Source: Aurelia coerulea
Taxonomy: Eukaryota > Cnidaria > Scyphozoa > Semaeostomeae > Ulmaridae
Direction of reading: 5' to 3'
Length of the DNA stretch: 64,000 nt
NCBI GenBank assembly: GCA_039566865.1
Contig: CM076955.1
Coordinates: 9,612,501 to 9,676,500 of the forward strand
Shown: in pieces, positions 12,074-22,458 of the stretch
Layout of the letters: each line of letters begins with the position of its first letter
Position numbering within the stretch: the first letter of the stretch is position 1
Made by a program: the position numbers and the translations under genes
The notes under the pieces: generated by a model
Database searches by the model: none
The model's input: only the letters and a program-made list of their open reading frames with translations
What the model was told of the DNA's origin: nothing

Positions 12074-12390
12074 AATGTCTCGTTCAAATCCTACCCTGAC
12101 CATCCCCTCCCCGGGCAGCCCGGGGGTCAACAAAAATTCCTTGCTCAAATGCCCGGGGGCCGGGGAAAAATCGATGGTCAAATGCCCGGGGGCCGGGCAA
12201 TGAGAAAATGCCATATTCCCAGTTACTGTATATTGCATAAGCTCCTGTTCTAGTCAAATGCTATTCAAATGCCCGGGGGCCGGGGAAAAATCTACGGTCA
12301 AATGCCCGGGGGCCGGAAATATTTTTCGTGCAAATGCCCGGGGGTGTCCCGGGGGGGGGGGATGGTCAGGGTAGGAATTGAACGAGACAT
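12074..12390. mobile_element. G-run element with GCCCGGGGGCCGGG repeats
   Basis: About 45-bp inverted ends begin ATGTCTCGTTCAA, run through TCCTACCCTGACCATCCCC and stop in C/G runs. The interior is built from about six copies of TCAAATGCCCGGGGGCCGG separated by AAAAATC-type spacers, in direct order. Peptides rich in PAPGHL from this stretch are a by-product of the repeat. It is nested in the 11459-13378 element. Confidence 0.65.
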
Positions 12391-12899
12391 AAGTTTGACC
12401 TTCATTCAAAAATGCGGCTATTGATCCAAGAATTTTATTGGGATTTGATGAAGCAAGTATACCTATCGACATGGAAAGGATAAATTGCCATCACTGTGAA
12501 ATTATAATATTGATAATTGTTATAGATATGTAACTGTTCTTGATTTTATTTCTGGGCGTAGGTTTCAGGGCACAGTGAAATATTTGAAAATAGTGTTTCT
12601 CTTTTTAGTGATTTGGTATTTATGTGCAATATGGTATTTTCGAAGTATATTCCCATTTTTGTTCATCGAATTGTATTCAGGTCTCGCAATCTGACTCGAA
12701 TTTGTGACTTAGACAATAGTTTTTGGTTCATATTTGATCTGCACAGATCGTTCTCAGCATGGGTCACCATTTAACTATTTTTAAATTCCCTCTTGCGAAA
12801 TTTTTGGGTCTGTTTGGTTTTGGCATGCGAAGGAAACCTTAGAGTTGCAAAATAAATCATGCTTTCGGGTATTACCAACATCATTTTGGTTTTATCGAA

Positions 12900-13148
12900 C
12901 AATAGACCTTTTAGCTATTCTACAAAAGAGCCTGGATCGAGCGTTATTTTTATACACGAGGTTCGATAGAGTGGCGTTAGAGCTTCTGTCAATATTGTGC
13001 ATATTCGAAAATTCTACAAAGTGCACTTTGTAGAATTTTCGAATTTGCACAATAGTGATAGAAGCTCTTAACACCACTTTATCGAGCCTCGCGTATAAAA
13101 ATAACGCTCAATCCAGGCTCTTTTGTAGAATAGCTAAAAGGTCTATTG
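12900..13148. mobile_element. 249-bp near-perfect palindrome
   Basis: The two halves are almost perfect inverted copies: CAATAGACCTTTTAGCTATT at the left, its complement at the right, meeting at CTACAAAGTGCACTTTGTAG in the centre. The end GCTAAAAGGTCTATTG recurs alone near 16633-16648, so it is a dispersed hairpin family. It is nested in the 11459-13378 element and would fold into a long hairpin if transcribed. Confidence 0.7.
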
Positions 13149-13378
13149 CTAAGTAGTTCACTTTACCCCCGGCCTGGGGTAAAGTGAACTAGGCAGAGCG
13201 GTTGCCAAAGAAAGCTCTTTTGTGAGACAATGGAAAAAGATTTGAAAAATTTGTTTGCTGGATATACTGACCCAAAGACATAATGTCAAAACAACTTTAA
13301 AAGTTTGCCCTCGGCTGCTGTCTCTTTAAGATATCCTTGAAAAACCTCCAAAATAGTTCACTTTACCCCGTCTTACCC

Positions 13379-15728
13379 TATATTTTGAAAACAAACCGAA
13401 ACCTCAGATTTAATCACATGATAGGCGTCCTCGAATCTGATTGCTTCCTCGCTTCCCATTGCGATGTTATTGGCTGTTACATCAATCTTTGTTATCACAA
13501 TTGCGAAATATATGCTGAATCACGCACTACACAACTACAGTCAAGGTTTTCAAAAATACCAAGAGATTGTAGCTGAGGGCAAATTTTTTAAAGACAATGT
13601 GTCCATGTAAGTAGCATGCTTCGAGGGGGATATTTCGCAAGCATGTGATATTTTCCTATGTATCCACGTCACTCTTGTGATCAGCTTTCGTGTGCATACG
13701 AGATTGAGTATTGGATGACTTCCCGCACAGTCTAAAATCCAATATTTTTCATACGATCAATTGGAAACAGACTCGGTCTTAACCAATTAAATCATCCAAA
13801 AGCTGCATGCATGTCAGCATTTTGTCAGCAGTTTCATAGAGTGTGCATGCAACTGATATTTTGACATTACGTCTTTTAGTTAGTTTATCCAGCAAAAATA
13901 TGTTTGAAATCTTTTTGCATAGTCTTACAAAAGGGCTTTCATTGGTGAAAACTTTGCCCAGTTCACTTTACCCCGACCTGGTGTAAAGTGAACCACTTAG
14001 CAAATTGTTCAATAAAACCAACAAAATACCGGTAGAACCTGAAATCATGATTTATTTTGTAACTCTAAGGAGTCCTTTCAAGGGCAAAACCAAAAATACT
14101 AAAAAATTCCACAAGATAGACATTTAAAAGATGAAATGGTGGCCTATGTTGAGAAGAATAATGAGAATACACTTGGGAAAATGTTATATTGCGTACAAAT
14201 ACCATATCACCACGAAGAGAAACACTGTGTTCAAGATAGTTCACTTTACCTCAGAAACTACCCCAGAATTAAATCTAAAATTATTCATAATTTGTTTACT
14301 GTTATCAATATTTTTACCTCATGTGATGACCATCTATCTTTTCTGTGGCGATAGATAGCCTTGTCTCATCAAATCCCATTAAAATTATTTGATCAGTATT
14401 CAGCACCTGCATTTTCAAGTGAAGACCAAACCTCGGCTATCAAATTTTTGGAGGATTTTTCGGTAGCCTGTATTAGGATATTTTCCTGTATCTTCAGAAC
14501 ACAACTTGATACTGTAAATTGTGATTTTCTGAAAGTTGAAATATGAAGAAAATAAGAATAAAAAGGTCTTCTTCATCCGACTTCATGTTCACGTGAATTA
14601 AGTACTTATTTCCAAATTTGAAGTGAATAATGCATTGAAACTTTGAGCATATGTACAATGACCTTTTGTGATTATAATGACGGTATTGGTTTATTAATAG
14701 TCATGTGACCGGTTGCTAGGCAACGATCGAAAGATCGAACGAATATCATGTTTAGTTTTAGACACAATATGATCCTCTACCCCCATTTATTGCACATTTG
14801 AAGTTTTAATTAATTTTAGGGAGTGAAAGTTATGAATGTTTGAGTCTTCATTGTTCTTTGCAGCTAAAGGCATACTGTATTCCAATGCAAGCTCCACATG
14901 AAAGATATTGTGTTCATTTAATGTAATTCTTTAACAGGGGTGGAAAAATATTTTAATTCCTGGGACCGAGAAGTCGTCGAAAAACTTTCTGTGACAGCAG
15001 GGTGCTCCAAACAAGAATCCACTTTTTAGCAGGTCATATAGAAATACGTGGGGCACATTTTGAAGATTGGTCAGTAATCCTCAATCTCAGTTGTAAAGGA
15101 TGTTTATTGAATTTCATTGACTTTGCGACTGACAACTTGCCAAGTTATAAACATTGTTGTTGTAGTCTAGAGACAGCCTAAATCAACCAAATATCAATCC
15201 AATTTCTAAAGACTTAGTTTGAAATACAAAGAGAAAATTGTGGATTTTCAAAGTCCCCATCCTTCTCACATTTCTTTCTTTCTGGAGACCTGTTGATGCC
15301 ATTATAGAACGCAATGCATCTTGGTCAACTGCCCTCGACGCTATCTTTTATGCAATCGTCTATTAGCATTGTTTTGACGCAATAAGCTCGCTAAATTAAT
15401 ACCTTTTTGAAAAATCACCTAATGACAAAAGTGCCAGTAATTACAGAAGCAATTGAATCCCTCTTCTACATTGGCGCTCACACTTTGAAGCTTTAAAACA
15501 AAAACTTAGAGAGGCTTCTCGCCAAAATATGGCGAAACAAAATATGATTTCAGCCGGTACAGTATGGCTGCAATCTTCAGGGATATCTTCAAGGTACGGT
15601 TTCCTGGCTCCAAAGAGCGAATTCAATTTTAAAAATAATGGATTAAACTCTGTTGCACCTGTGGTGACTTTTAGGCTCCTTTGGACATTGGTGGAGGCTC
15701 TTATCGTTATTATTTATGTACCTTGCAG
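13379..15728. other. SLC25A38 last intron, distal part
   Basis: It holds a second head-to-head CAGTTCACTTTACCCC / GGTGTAAAGTGAACCAC pair at about 13960-13993 and another TAGTTCACTTTACC near 14237, which are remnants of the GGGTAAGATGGGG family. GTTGCTAGGCAAC at 14712-14724 is a perfect RFX X-box palindrome. No exon was recognised before the 15729 acceptor. Confidence 0.5.
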
Positions 15729-16018
15729 GGTTTGGTCAATCTGAGCTGCATTCAAACATCCATTTCTTGTGTGGAATGTCGGCAGGAATGATGGCGTCAA
15801 TTATAACGCAGCCTGCTGATGTGATCAAGACACAATTACAACTTTATCCGTTTCGATATAAAAACACGCTAGACTGTATGGTGGTTGTAGTACGAAACAA
15901 TGGTCCCAGTGGGCTTTTTAGAGGAACATTACCAAGATGCTTGCGAAGAACGTTAATGGCTTCTATGACATGGACAGTATATGAATCAGTAATGCAACAC
16001 CTTGGCTTAAAGGTATAG
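15729..16018 (+). CDS. SLC25A38: SLC25A38 terminal exon
   Basis: This 290-bp last exon follows ATGTACCTTGCAG and finishes a split glycine codon. It encodes FGQSELHSNIHFLCGMSAGM, MASIITQPADVIKTQLQLYP, then GPSGLFRGTLPRCLRRTLMA and SMTWTVYESVMQHLGLKV, followed by TAG. QPADVIKTQ is the third carrier signature (P-x-D-x-x-K), and the R-C-LRRTLMA-x-M-TWTVYE ending is diagnostic of SLC25A38. The C-terminal GLKV stop position agrees with the human end (GLKS). No AATAAA was seen in the following few hundred bases. Confidence 0.93.
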
Positions 16019-17440
16019 CTATTTTGAGTCACGCATCAGCTATTTTATCTCTGTGTACAACAGATCGAGCGTCCCTATGGATTTAAGCATATCTTGTGTC
16101 AGTATAAAAAGGGTTTCCAGATCGCTGAATCTTCTGTGAAGCAGATCATGCGGAAAATTGTACCGTCCGATGAAGATCGTGGCAAACCAAACAAGTTTTT
16201 AAAATTGTGCGGACAGTTTCAGCAGCAGTGACAGTTCAGTCGTCGTGGATGGAACTAAAACACTGAAGCTAATCAGGAGCCAGCAATGAGGACCCAGATA
16301 GTCTGGTGGACCGTAGAATGAGATGAAGAGTGTAAGGTGACTTGTTTCAATTGCAAGACGCAGTTGCACGTCGGTGAAAACGGAAATAGCAAGTTAAACG
16401 AACAGAGTTCTTTAAACTCACAATTTCTTGCTTTGGACTGTCTTGGATACTCGTGCAAACTTATGTTGTTGATATTGCTAAAGTTTCATTTTTGAAGCGA
16501 TTCTACATCAAAGATTTGTGTACGGTTTCGCTTTTACTTATGCCCAGGTCTGAAAAGCTTGTTAAGTATTTTTGTGCGAAATGGCTCAGTTAAAGAAAGG
16601 CTTCTATCAATGTCTTAATTACCGTGTAGCTTGCTAAAAGGTCTATTGTAATCTTCCCATTTGCTAGAAATAGAAACACGTTCACTTGATTCAGAGGTAT
16701 CTTTGTATTAGCAAGCATTTTAAGCCCATCGGTTTTCACTAAATTCACACTCGTTGTTTATCAGTTGAAAATTCTCAGTTCAGTTGTAACACGTAATGAA
16801 CAAAGGAAATTGCAGAGTAACGAGAATTATTATGGTTTAAAAACCCTGAGAGTAGCGTTTAAGGCATTGAGTTATGATAAATATACCTGCTCTGTCGTGC
16901 ATCATGTGACCCATGTGACAAGGATAGAGTACCACTAATAGCAAATAGAAAGGACATGCTGTTACACGATGCGTTTCATGTGATCAGTTCCATTGCTCGT
17001 GAGCGTTAGCCAATCAGATGCGCCATCGAGATCCACGAGTCAGCATATCCTTGATGTTTGGGTATTCGCAGTCTATTTAACATGACTCAATACCTTTATC
17101 AGAAAATCATTTTTCAGTTAATCATTTAAACGACTGTCCAGTAACATGTTCTGGACCCCCCCCCCCTCGGGCTCACACGGTAGAATGTACGAAGAACTGT
17201 TACATCGTAGATTTAACAAGAGTTCTCAAACGAAATGGATGGAAATACGCTCAGGGACGTTGTAGTTTTTCAGATGTAAATTGTCACATTTTGTAAATAA
17301 GCATCAATAAGAATTACGAATTTACATGTAATTTTTGCTATTACTGATAGCCCGAAAATTCTTATTTTTTCTTCAAGATAAAAATGGCTTGGAATTGTAA
17401 AAAAATATTGGATCGATAAAATAATGAGAATTGGTTAGTT
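16019..17440. other. 3' flank of SLC25A38
   Basis: No second gene was recognised. Features seen: the solo hairpin-family end GCTAAAAGGTCTATTG at about 16633, and a C run at 17157-17167 followed by TCGGGCTCACACGG. A minus-strand open frame at 16273-16458 has no domain character. Confidence 0.35.
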
Positions 17441-17441
17441 A

Positions 17442-17770
17442 ATGTTATTGAACTCTTCAGCTTGGCTAGACATGCTTCATTCATTGAATATGTTGCTGTT
17501 TAATGTTACTATTGATCAAGCTATAGAAGCCATTCAAAGCTTTGGACAAGGAATTATGTTAGCTAAAACTGACATCGAATCAGCCTTTAGACTTTTCCCA
17601 GTTGCACGCCGAAGACTGGGAGCTACTGTGCATGAAGTGGGGAGGTGTTTATTTTTATGAAAAGTATCTTCCCTTTGAATTACGGAGTGCACCGTTCCTG
17701 TTTAATCAACTGTCGGACGCAATCGAATGGATTCTTCGTGAAAAGTGCGCTATTTCGTATAAAGTATGGA
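17442..17770 (+). pseudogene. DIRS-like reverse transcriptase fragment
   Basis: The first frame gives DQAIEAIQSFGQGIMLAKTD and IESAFRLFPVARR. After a frameshift near 17600 the next frame gives EDWELLCMKWGGVYFYEKYL and PFELRSAPFLFNQLSDAIEW. K-T-DIESAFR, D-WELL-MKW and LPF-LRSAPFLFN are the palm-domain blocks of DIRS-type (tyrosine-recombinase) retrotransposons. The catalytic YLDD block that should follow is missing: the homology fades about 35 bp before a hairpin element inserted at 17804. Dead fragment. Confidence 0.7.
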
Positions 17771-17803
17771 TACAATATGGAAGCAAACTACAAGAGTGTC
17801 CTA

Positions 17804-18747
17804 CCGGGTGTCCCAGAAAAAAGGTAACAGATTTGATTGGGGCTAGCGATCAGAATTTAAGTCGAATCAATCCCTGATAAGTTTTGAAGTACTCTTAGAT
17901 AGTTAACTTGAAGATTAATTGCATCAAGAGTTGGAATATTCATCTTGAAAGTCCAAATTTGCGTCGAACTCCAAACCAGAGCTTTTGGGGTTTGGCCTAA
18001 ACTGTTAACTCGCTGTGCTGTGGAATCTGCTCAATCATAGCCAAGAACAAACAAGAAACATCGTGCTAAGGAACACATTTAAATGAAAATCTGACTCTGA
18101 ATTTTACAATCAGATTCACGAATTTAGTCCCGAAGAGACCTCTTTCTTGATTCTACAAAAACTGTAAATTTCACCTGCCTGGTAAACGTTATTCATCAGC
18201 GAATTAATTCCTTTGGGCTTTATATTAACACAGACTATCTTGCAATCTTCATTGCTTGAATTAAATCTTTTTGTATCATCTCTCGCGAAATTATTATGAA
18301 ACAAGCAATCGTATATGCTCAAGGGAACATAAAAATGCTCACTCGTGCTTGGCTTGGTGTACATTTGTAAATGCATTTTGCATGGAGAAAGATATTCCTT
18401 GGTGGCTATATTCATTAAGTTGTTTGTCAGTTTTCAGATTTTACGTTCTATTCAAATGGGTACCCAAAGGACCGATCCTTGTGCAAAATGTCTTTGACTG
18501 AGGAGATTCCCCTAACCAGCGCGTTAGAAGTTTAGGCCAAATCCAGAAGCTCTGGTTTGTACATGGACGCAGACTTTGGCTTTCAAGATTAATATTCCAA
18601 CTCTCGATGCGCCAATATCAACAAACTAGGTATTAATCTTCAAGTTAACTATCGAATAGTACTTCAAAACTTATCAGGGATCGATTCGACTTCAATTCGT
18701 ATCGCTAGCCCCAATCAAATCTGTTACCTTTTTTCTGGGACACCCGG
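17804..18747. mobile_element. TA-flanked CCGGGTGTCCC hairpin element
   Basis: The ends are CCGGGTGTCCCAGAAAAAAG and its inverted match CTTTTTTCTGGGACACCCGG, with TA on both sides (17802-17803 and 18748-18749). The arms extend about 200 bp, with conserved blocks such as GATTTGATTGGGGCTAGCGA and AAGTTTTGAAGTACT; the centre is unique. CAGGGTGTCCCAAAA-type ends and TA targets are typical of Tc1/mariner-group elements. It has no transposase and is non-autonomous. Confidence 0.8.
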
Positions 18748-18856
18748 TAGAAATACTTTTTCCTATCAAGCTGGATTTCACAGATGATGGCATGATGCAT
18801 TCTGGCAGAATTTCCAAGTCAGGACGCCTGATGGCAGGAAAATAATCTTTTACTTA

Positions 18857-19010
18857 AAGCCCAACTCCACCAGGTTTAATATCAGAGGGGTGGTTGTTTT
18901 TAAGAAAAGTGTACCCATCAATATACAATTTGCTTTCATCCACCTTGCTGTCGAGGCGAGTCTCGGTTATTGCCATTAAGTCTCAGTTATATACTGAATT
19001 GTAGGCCTGC
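18857..19010 (-). pseudogene. LINE AP-endonuclease N-terminal fragment
   Basis: On the minus strand, after AYNSVYN and a stop, the frame reads DLMAITETRLDSKVDESKLY and IDGYTFLKNNHPSDIKPGGV, ending GL-stop. ETRLD contains the metal-binding glutamate of APE-type LINE endonucleases. The KNNHPSDIKPGGVGL block is the segment interrupted by a DNA element in the long LINE at 47380-55796, so this copy shows what the uninterrupted site looks like. Only about 50 codons survive. Confidence 0.65.
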
Positions 19011-19263
19011 CAAACTAAGGGTAGGAATAAGAAGGCCGAAAAGGTAAATATGCAGATTTACCTTATATGTGAGACATGGAGCGCGTTACTACTCTTCGTT
19101 ATTTCATTTTGCAGAGAAATATCATCATTACGACACTTTGTTACAAAGAGACAACTTGATTCAGCCAAAAAGAAGGGTTGCCGCTAACTGGAGACAAGAA
19201 ACACTGATTAGACTAGCCACATTTTCGGTACCCCCACGAAGAGGCTCGGTACCCCCACGATAG

Positions 19264-20095
19264 CCCTGTCCACAAGTTGCTCGAAATATCTCGAAAAGTT
19301 GCTCATAATTTCCTGAAAAGTTGCTCAAAAGTTGCCAATTTTTCAAAAAGTTGCTCAAAAGTTGCTCATTTATTGTCATTTTTTTAAGGCCAAGTGCTAC
19401 AGATGTATGAATAATTGACAAATGTGCATAAGATTAGCTCCAAGGATGCTTCGGAGAAGTGTCTTTCTATTTCATTTCAACATTTTGTCTTATGAGGCAA
19501 CTGCAGTTTCCTGGAAGTTTGAGCCTTTTAATGTTAATACTGTTCAGGGCCTCCGACGACGGGGGGGCCGGAAGGCCATGGCCCCCCCCCACTTTTTGGC
19601 AAATAATGCCGTTCTGAAAGGCAGCTCATCACGTTGTATTGTGGTAAATTTTTTGTATCAAGTTTGGCCCCCCCCCCCCACTTTTCTGATCTCGTCGGGG
19701 GCCTTGCTGTTGGAACCATGTAACATATCTTCAGTATTTCAACAGAAACCATTTTTTGCTTATAACAACAACAACCACGACGACAACATTTATTGATGAT
19801 TGATAATAATCATCGTTGTCATCATCATCATCGTCATCATACTGATCATAGTCACAAATCGTTAATTTCAAAGACCAGTTCTTCACAAACCAAGACGTTT
19901 AATCCCAGCCTGACCAGAAAGCAGATCCTTCCCATGCCGAATTTCATTACTGTTAAACAAAATATCATAGAAATTGTTCTAATATTGCTAAGATAAGGAC
20001 AAATTTCTCAAGGTTGCAAAAGTTGCCAAAATTCCTAAAGGTTGCCCAAAAGACCGAAAGTTGCCCGAAAGTTGCCGAGCAACTTGTGGACAAGG
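19264..20095. mobile_element. element with AAGTTGC subterminal repeats
   Basis: The ends are CCCTGTCCACAAGTTGCTCG and its inverted match CGAGCAACTTGTGGACAAGG. Just inside each end are tandem AAGTTGCTCAAA / AAAGTTGCCCGAA copies: about five at the left and six at the right, in inverted orientation overall. Both flanks contain TACCCC(C)ACGA sequence, so the target may itself have been a short repeat (GGTACCCCCACGA occurs twice at the left). No transposase remains. Confidence 0.65.
19545..19709. repeat. short CAGGGCC…CTG element with C runs
   Basis: CAGGGCCTCCGACGACGGGG at the left opposes CTCGTCGGGGGCCTTGCTG at the right. Two copies of GGCCCCCCCCCACTTTT lie inside. The CAG…CTG ends resemble hAT termini, but no 8-bp duplication was found. 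It lies within the 19264-20095 element. Confidence 0.4.
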
Positions 20096-22458
20096 CTACC
20101 CCACGAAGAGGCAGCAAAGGTTGTTGTAAATTCCGACGAAACGCACATTTTAGCCTATGGCAGCGGAAAAACTAGATCATCATCATTTACGCTTTCCGTC
20201 TATAAAGACATTGCGCGGTCCACTATTAGTCTCCAGATATGTCTGTTTTCTGCCATTTTTTCATGTTCTTGAAAAACTAGAGTCCAAGATCAAAGGACAA
20301 TCATGTGTCGTGAAATGCTTCCATTAGCAGCAGATCCTAACTATTTGGTTGGTACTGTTATAAGAGCGTTTGCATCAACATTTGTTACGGAGTTCGTCTT
20401 TGAGTTACGTAGGCGTGTATCCACCTGCTCGTATTTCGCAGCCCCCCTTGGCTAATAATACACAAAACTAACGTGGTCAATCCTAACGGGACTAAATTGA
20501 ATATGCCAGTGAAGGCAATGAATAAAGACGCAAACAAATATTAAAACGATACCCATCTTCATCACCCCCATGAATTTAAGCGAATAAATTTTCTTCGTGC
20601 GTCAGACTGCTAGGTTGTCTGCTTGCGAATGCGAATAACGCAATTAACTATATGCCCTTTACTATTTACCTCAGACCTTCCAATTCCCGTAGCAATGAGG
20701 GGCACCAAAACTCATGAAGCGCCTAGACTTATTACAGTTCGTCCCTAGTTTTCGCTTGCTATTGATTAGAATTACTGATTGAATTGAATGGAATTGCTCG
20801 CTCAAACAGGGACTCATAATCAAACTATCTCAAAATCAGGACAAAAACTCGTTTTCACGTCAAGTTCTTGAAGTTACAATCAGATTGCAGCATTCGGAGC
20901 TGCTCGGCTGTGATTGGCTCATTTAAATTTCCCGCGTAAATTTTTGAGTTTTCGGTAACATTTTTGGTAGTTTTCGGAATTTTCGGTGCCCACAGAGTTG
21001 GTCACCCAGTCAAGAGGACAGCGCTTCGCGTTGCTTTTGCCAAAATGGAGGTTGTTATCATCGCGGCTACGGACAGAATAAAGATGACCTCAAAAGGAAC
21101 TGTACGAAAGAGTTTTGAAGGGAAAGGATGCATTTGTTTGTTTGCCAACTTGCTGTAGGAAGACCCCGGAAGACTTACTGTTTGGCGAATTTAAATCGTG
21201 AAACACAGGATTCCTTTTTGGCTTGAGCAAAATCAAAAAGGAGCTTGAGGTAAACACTTCGACCCGGCAAAAAGTTAAGAGAAAACTCGCACATTCGATG
21301 TGGAAAAGATACCGAAATTTCTTTAAAAACTCCTCTATAAACAGCAGAAGTATTCGTATTTGAAATTCTATGCAAATTATAGTAAATTTGTCAAAGAGGC
21401 TTGAACCTTGAAAAAGTTTCTTCGTTCTTGCAAAGTGCTGATCCATTTATCTTTCCTTATGAAGTTTAAAATCACAAAAGCTTAAGGGTTCCTCCCAATT
21501 GGCTTCTGCAAAAATGAATAAAATGCCCGAGGAAGAAGTTTAGATATATCCTTCTTCTTTCGATATGTGCTAATATTTGCTCTTGAAAACCATTTCTGAA
21601 ATGCACAACGAGCGCGCTAGCGACCCGAGTTTCAGGGCAATTTTTGTGGCTTGCTTTGTCTTTGTTTATGTCTTGGCCAACCGATCATGGAATTCCCTTT
21701 GTCTGCAATCACAAATTAAGTAGCGAGTTCTATTGTAACATTATCTGTCCTTGTTGCGTAAAACACAGTCTCACAATAGGTTGCAGAAGGCTTCAGCAAA
21801 TATTTTCTGAAATATACCTTGGGTTCCTTTGGCAATCAAAACAATCATGATTGTATTGTTTTAGATTTATCATTGTTTCATTTGAAAGAAATTAGATCCC
21901 GCTGGCTGGCTGAATTTGACGAAATCTTTATTGTTTTGATTGTCAAAGGAACGCAAGTTTGTCTGGTTCACTCATTCCGAAAAAGTTTGAAGGCGTGGAA
22001 AAGTCACATGACCTCCATCACAGCTAGGAAGTCTCCCTGCGGCACGATCCATCAATTAATCAATCGACCGACCAAGTTTCGGTCAAATTCTCGTACATTA
22101 GTTTTGTCCTCGTTTTCGCATAGCTTTTTTATGAGTCGTAGATTGAGCGAAAAGGTTAAAATCAAAAATATAAAAAAACGAGCGAAATTTACAACGAATT
22201 GTAATCAGTCTATGAAGCGCCCAATGCTAAGAACAATTAAAGTCGATCAAAATAACTTAAAACCTAGAGTCCCTGGGGGATCTGACATGCAAATATTTCT
22301 GAACTAACAAACAAGAACAAAGACATTCCAACCACATGATTCCACGACCACCCTTATTGGAATGCCCACTTTTCTCCCGTATAAAAATTGATTGTAATTG
22401 CATTAAATCAACCCATAAAGTCAATGCGATAAAATGATGAAAGACGAGGATTGGGTTA
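20096..22458. other. intergenic stretch, no recognised gene
   Basis: Long AT-rich DNA with open frames of up to 162 codons (21819-22307) that lack recognisable domains and conserved motifs. It contains one diverged arm of the 8357-8750 fold-back family at about 21529-21665. An ATC-rich microsatellite lies just before it at about 19790-19850. Confidence 0.4.

Larger units (their letters stand above)
11459..13378. mobile_element. TA-flanked GGGTAAGATGGGG element
   Basis: It is delimited by GGGTAAGATGGGGTAAAGTG at the left and the matching inverted end CACTTTACCCCGTCTTACCC at the right. TA lies on each side (11457-11458 and 13379-13380). The motif GGTAAAGTGAACTA recurs inside at the left end (twice), near 11878, and in a head-to-head pair at about 13153-13190. 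No transposase frame remains. Two smaller insertions sit inside (12074-12390 and 12900-13148). A related 1,017-bp element lies at 38120-39136, where an empty site confirms TA targeting. TA targeting suggests the IS630-Tc1-mariner group, but the family is not identified. Confidence 0.7.

Noticed and set aside
12254..12472. Proline-rich PAPGHL repeat protein
   Set aside because: Translation of GCCCGGGGGCCGG repeats inside a small mobile element.
16130..16460. Possible piggyBac-type zinc-knuckle fragment (CKVTCFNCKTQLH)
   Set aside because: Only one Cys pair in a frame broken by stops; too weak to call a transposase.
19793..19996. His-rich small protein (HRCHHHHRHHTDHSH)
   Set aside because: Produced by an ATC/CAT microsatellite.
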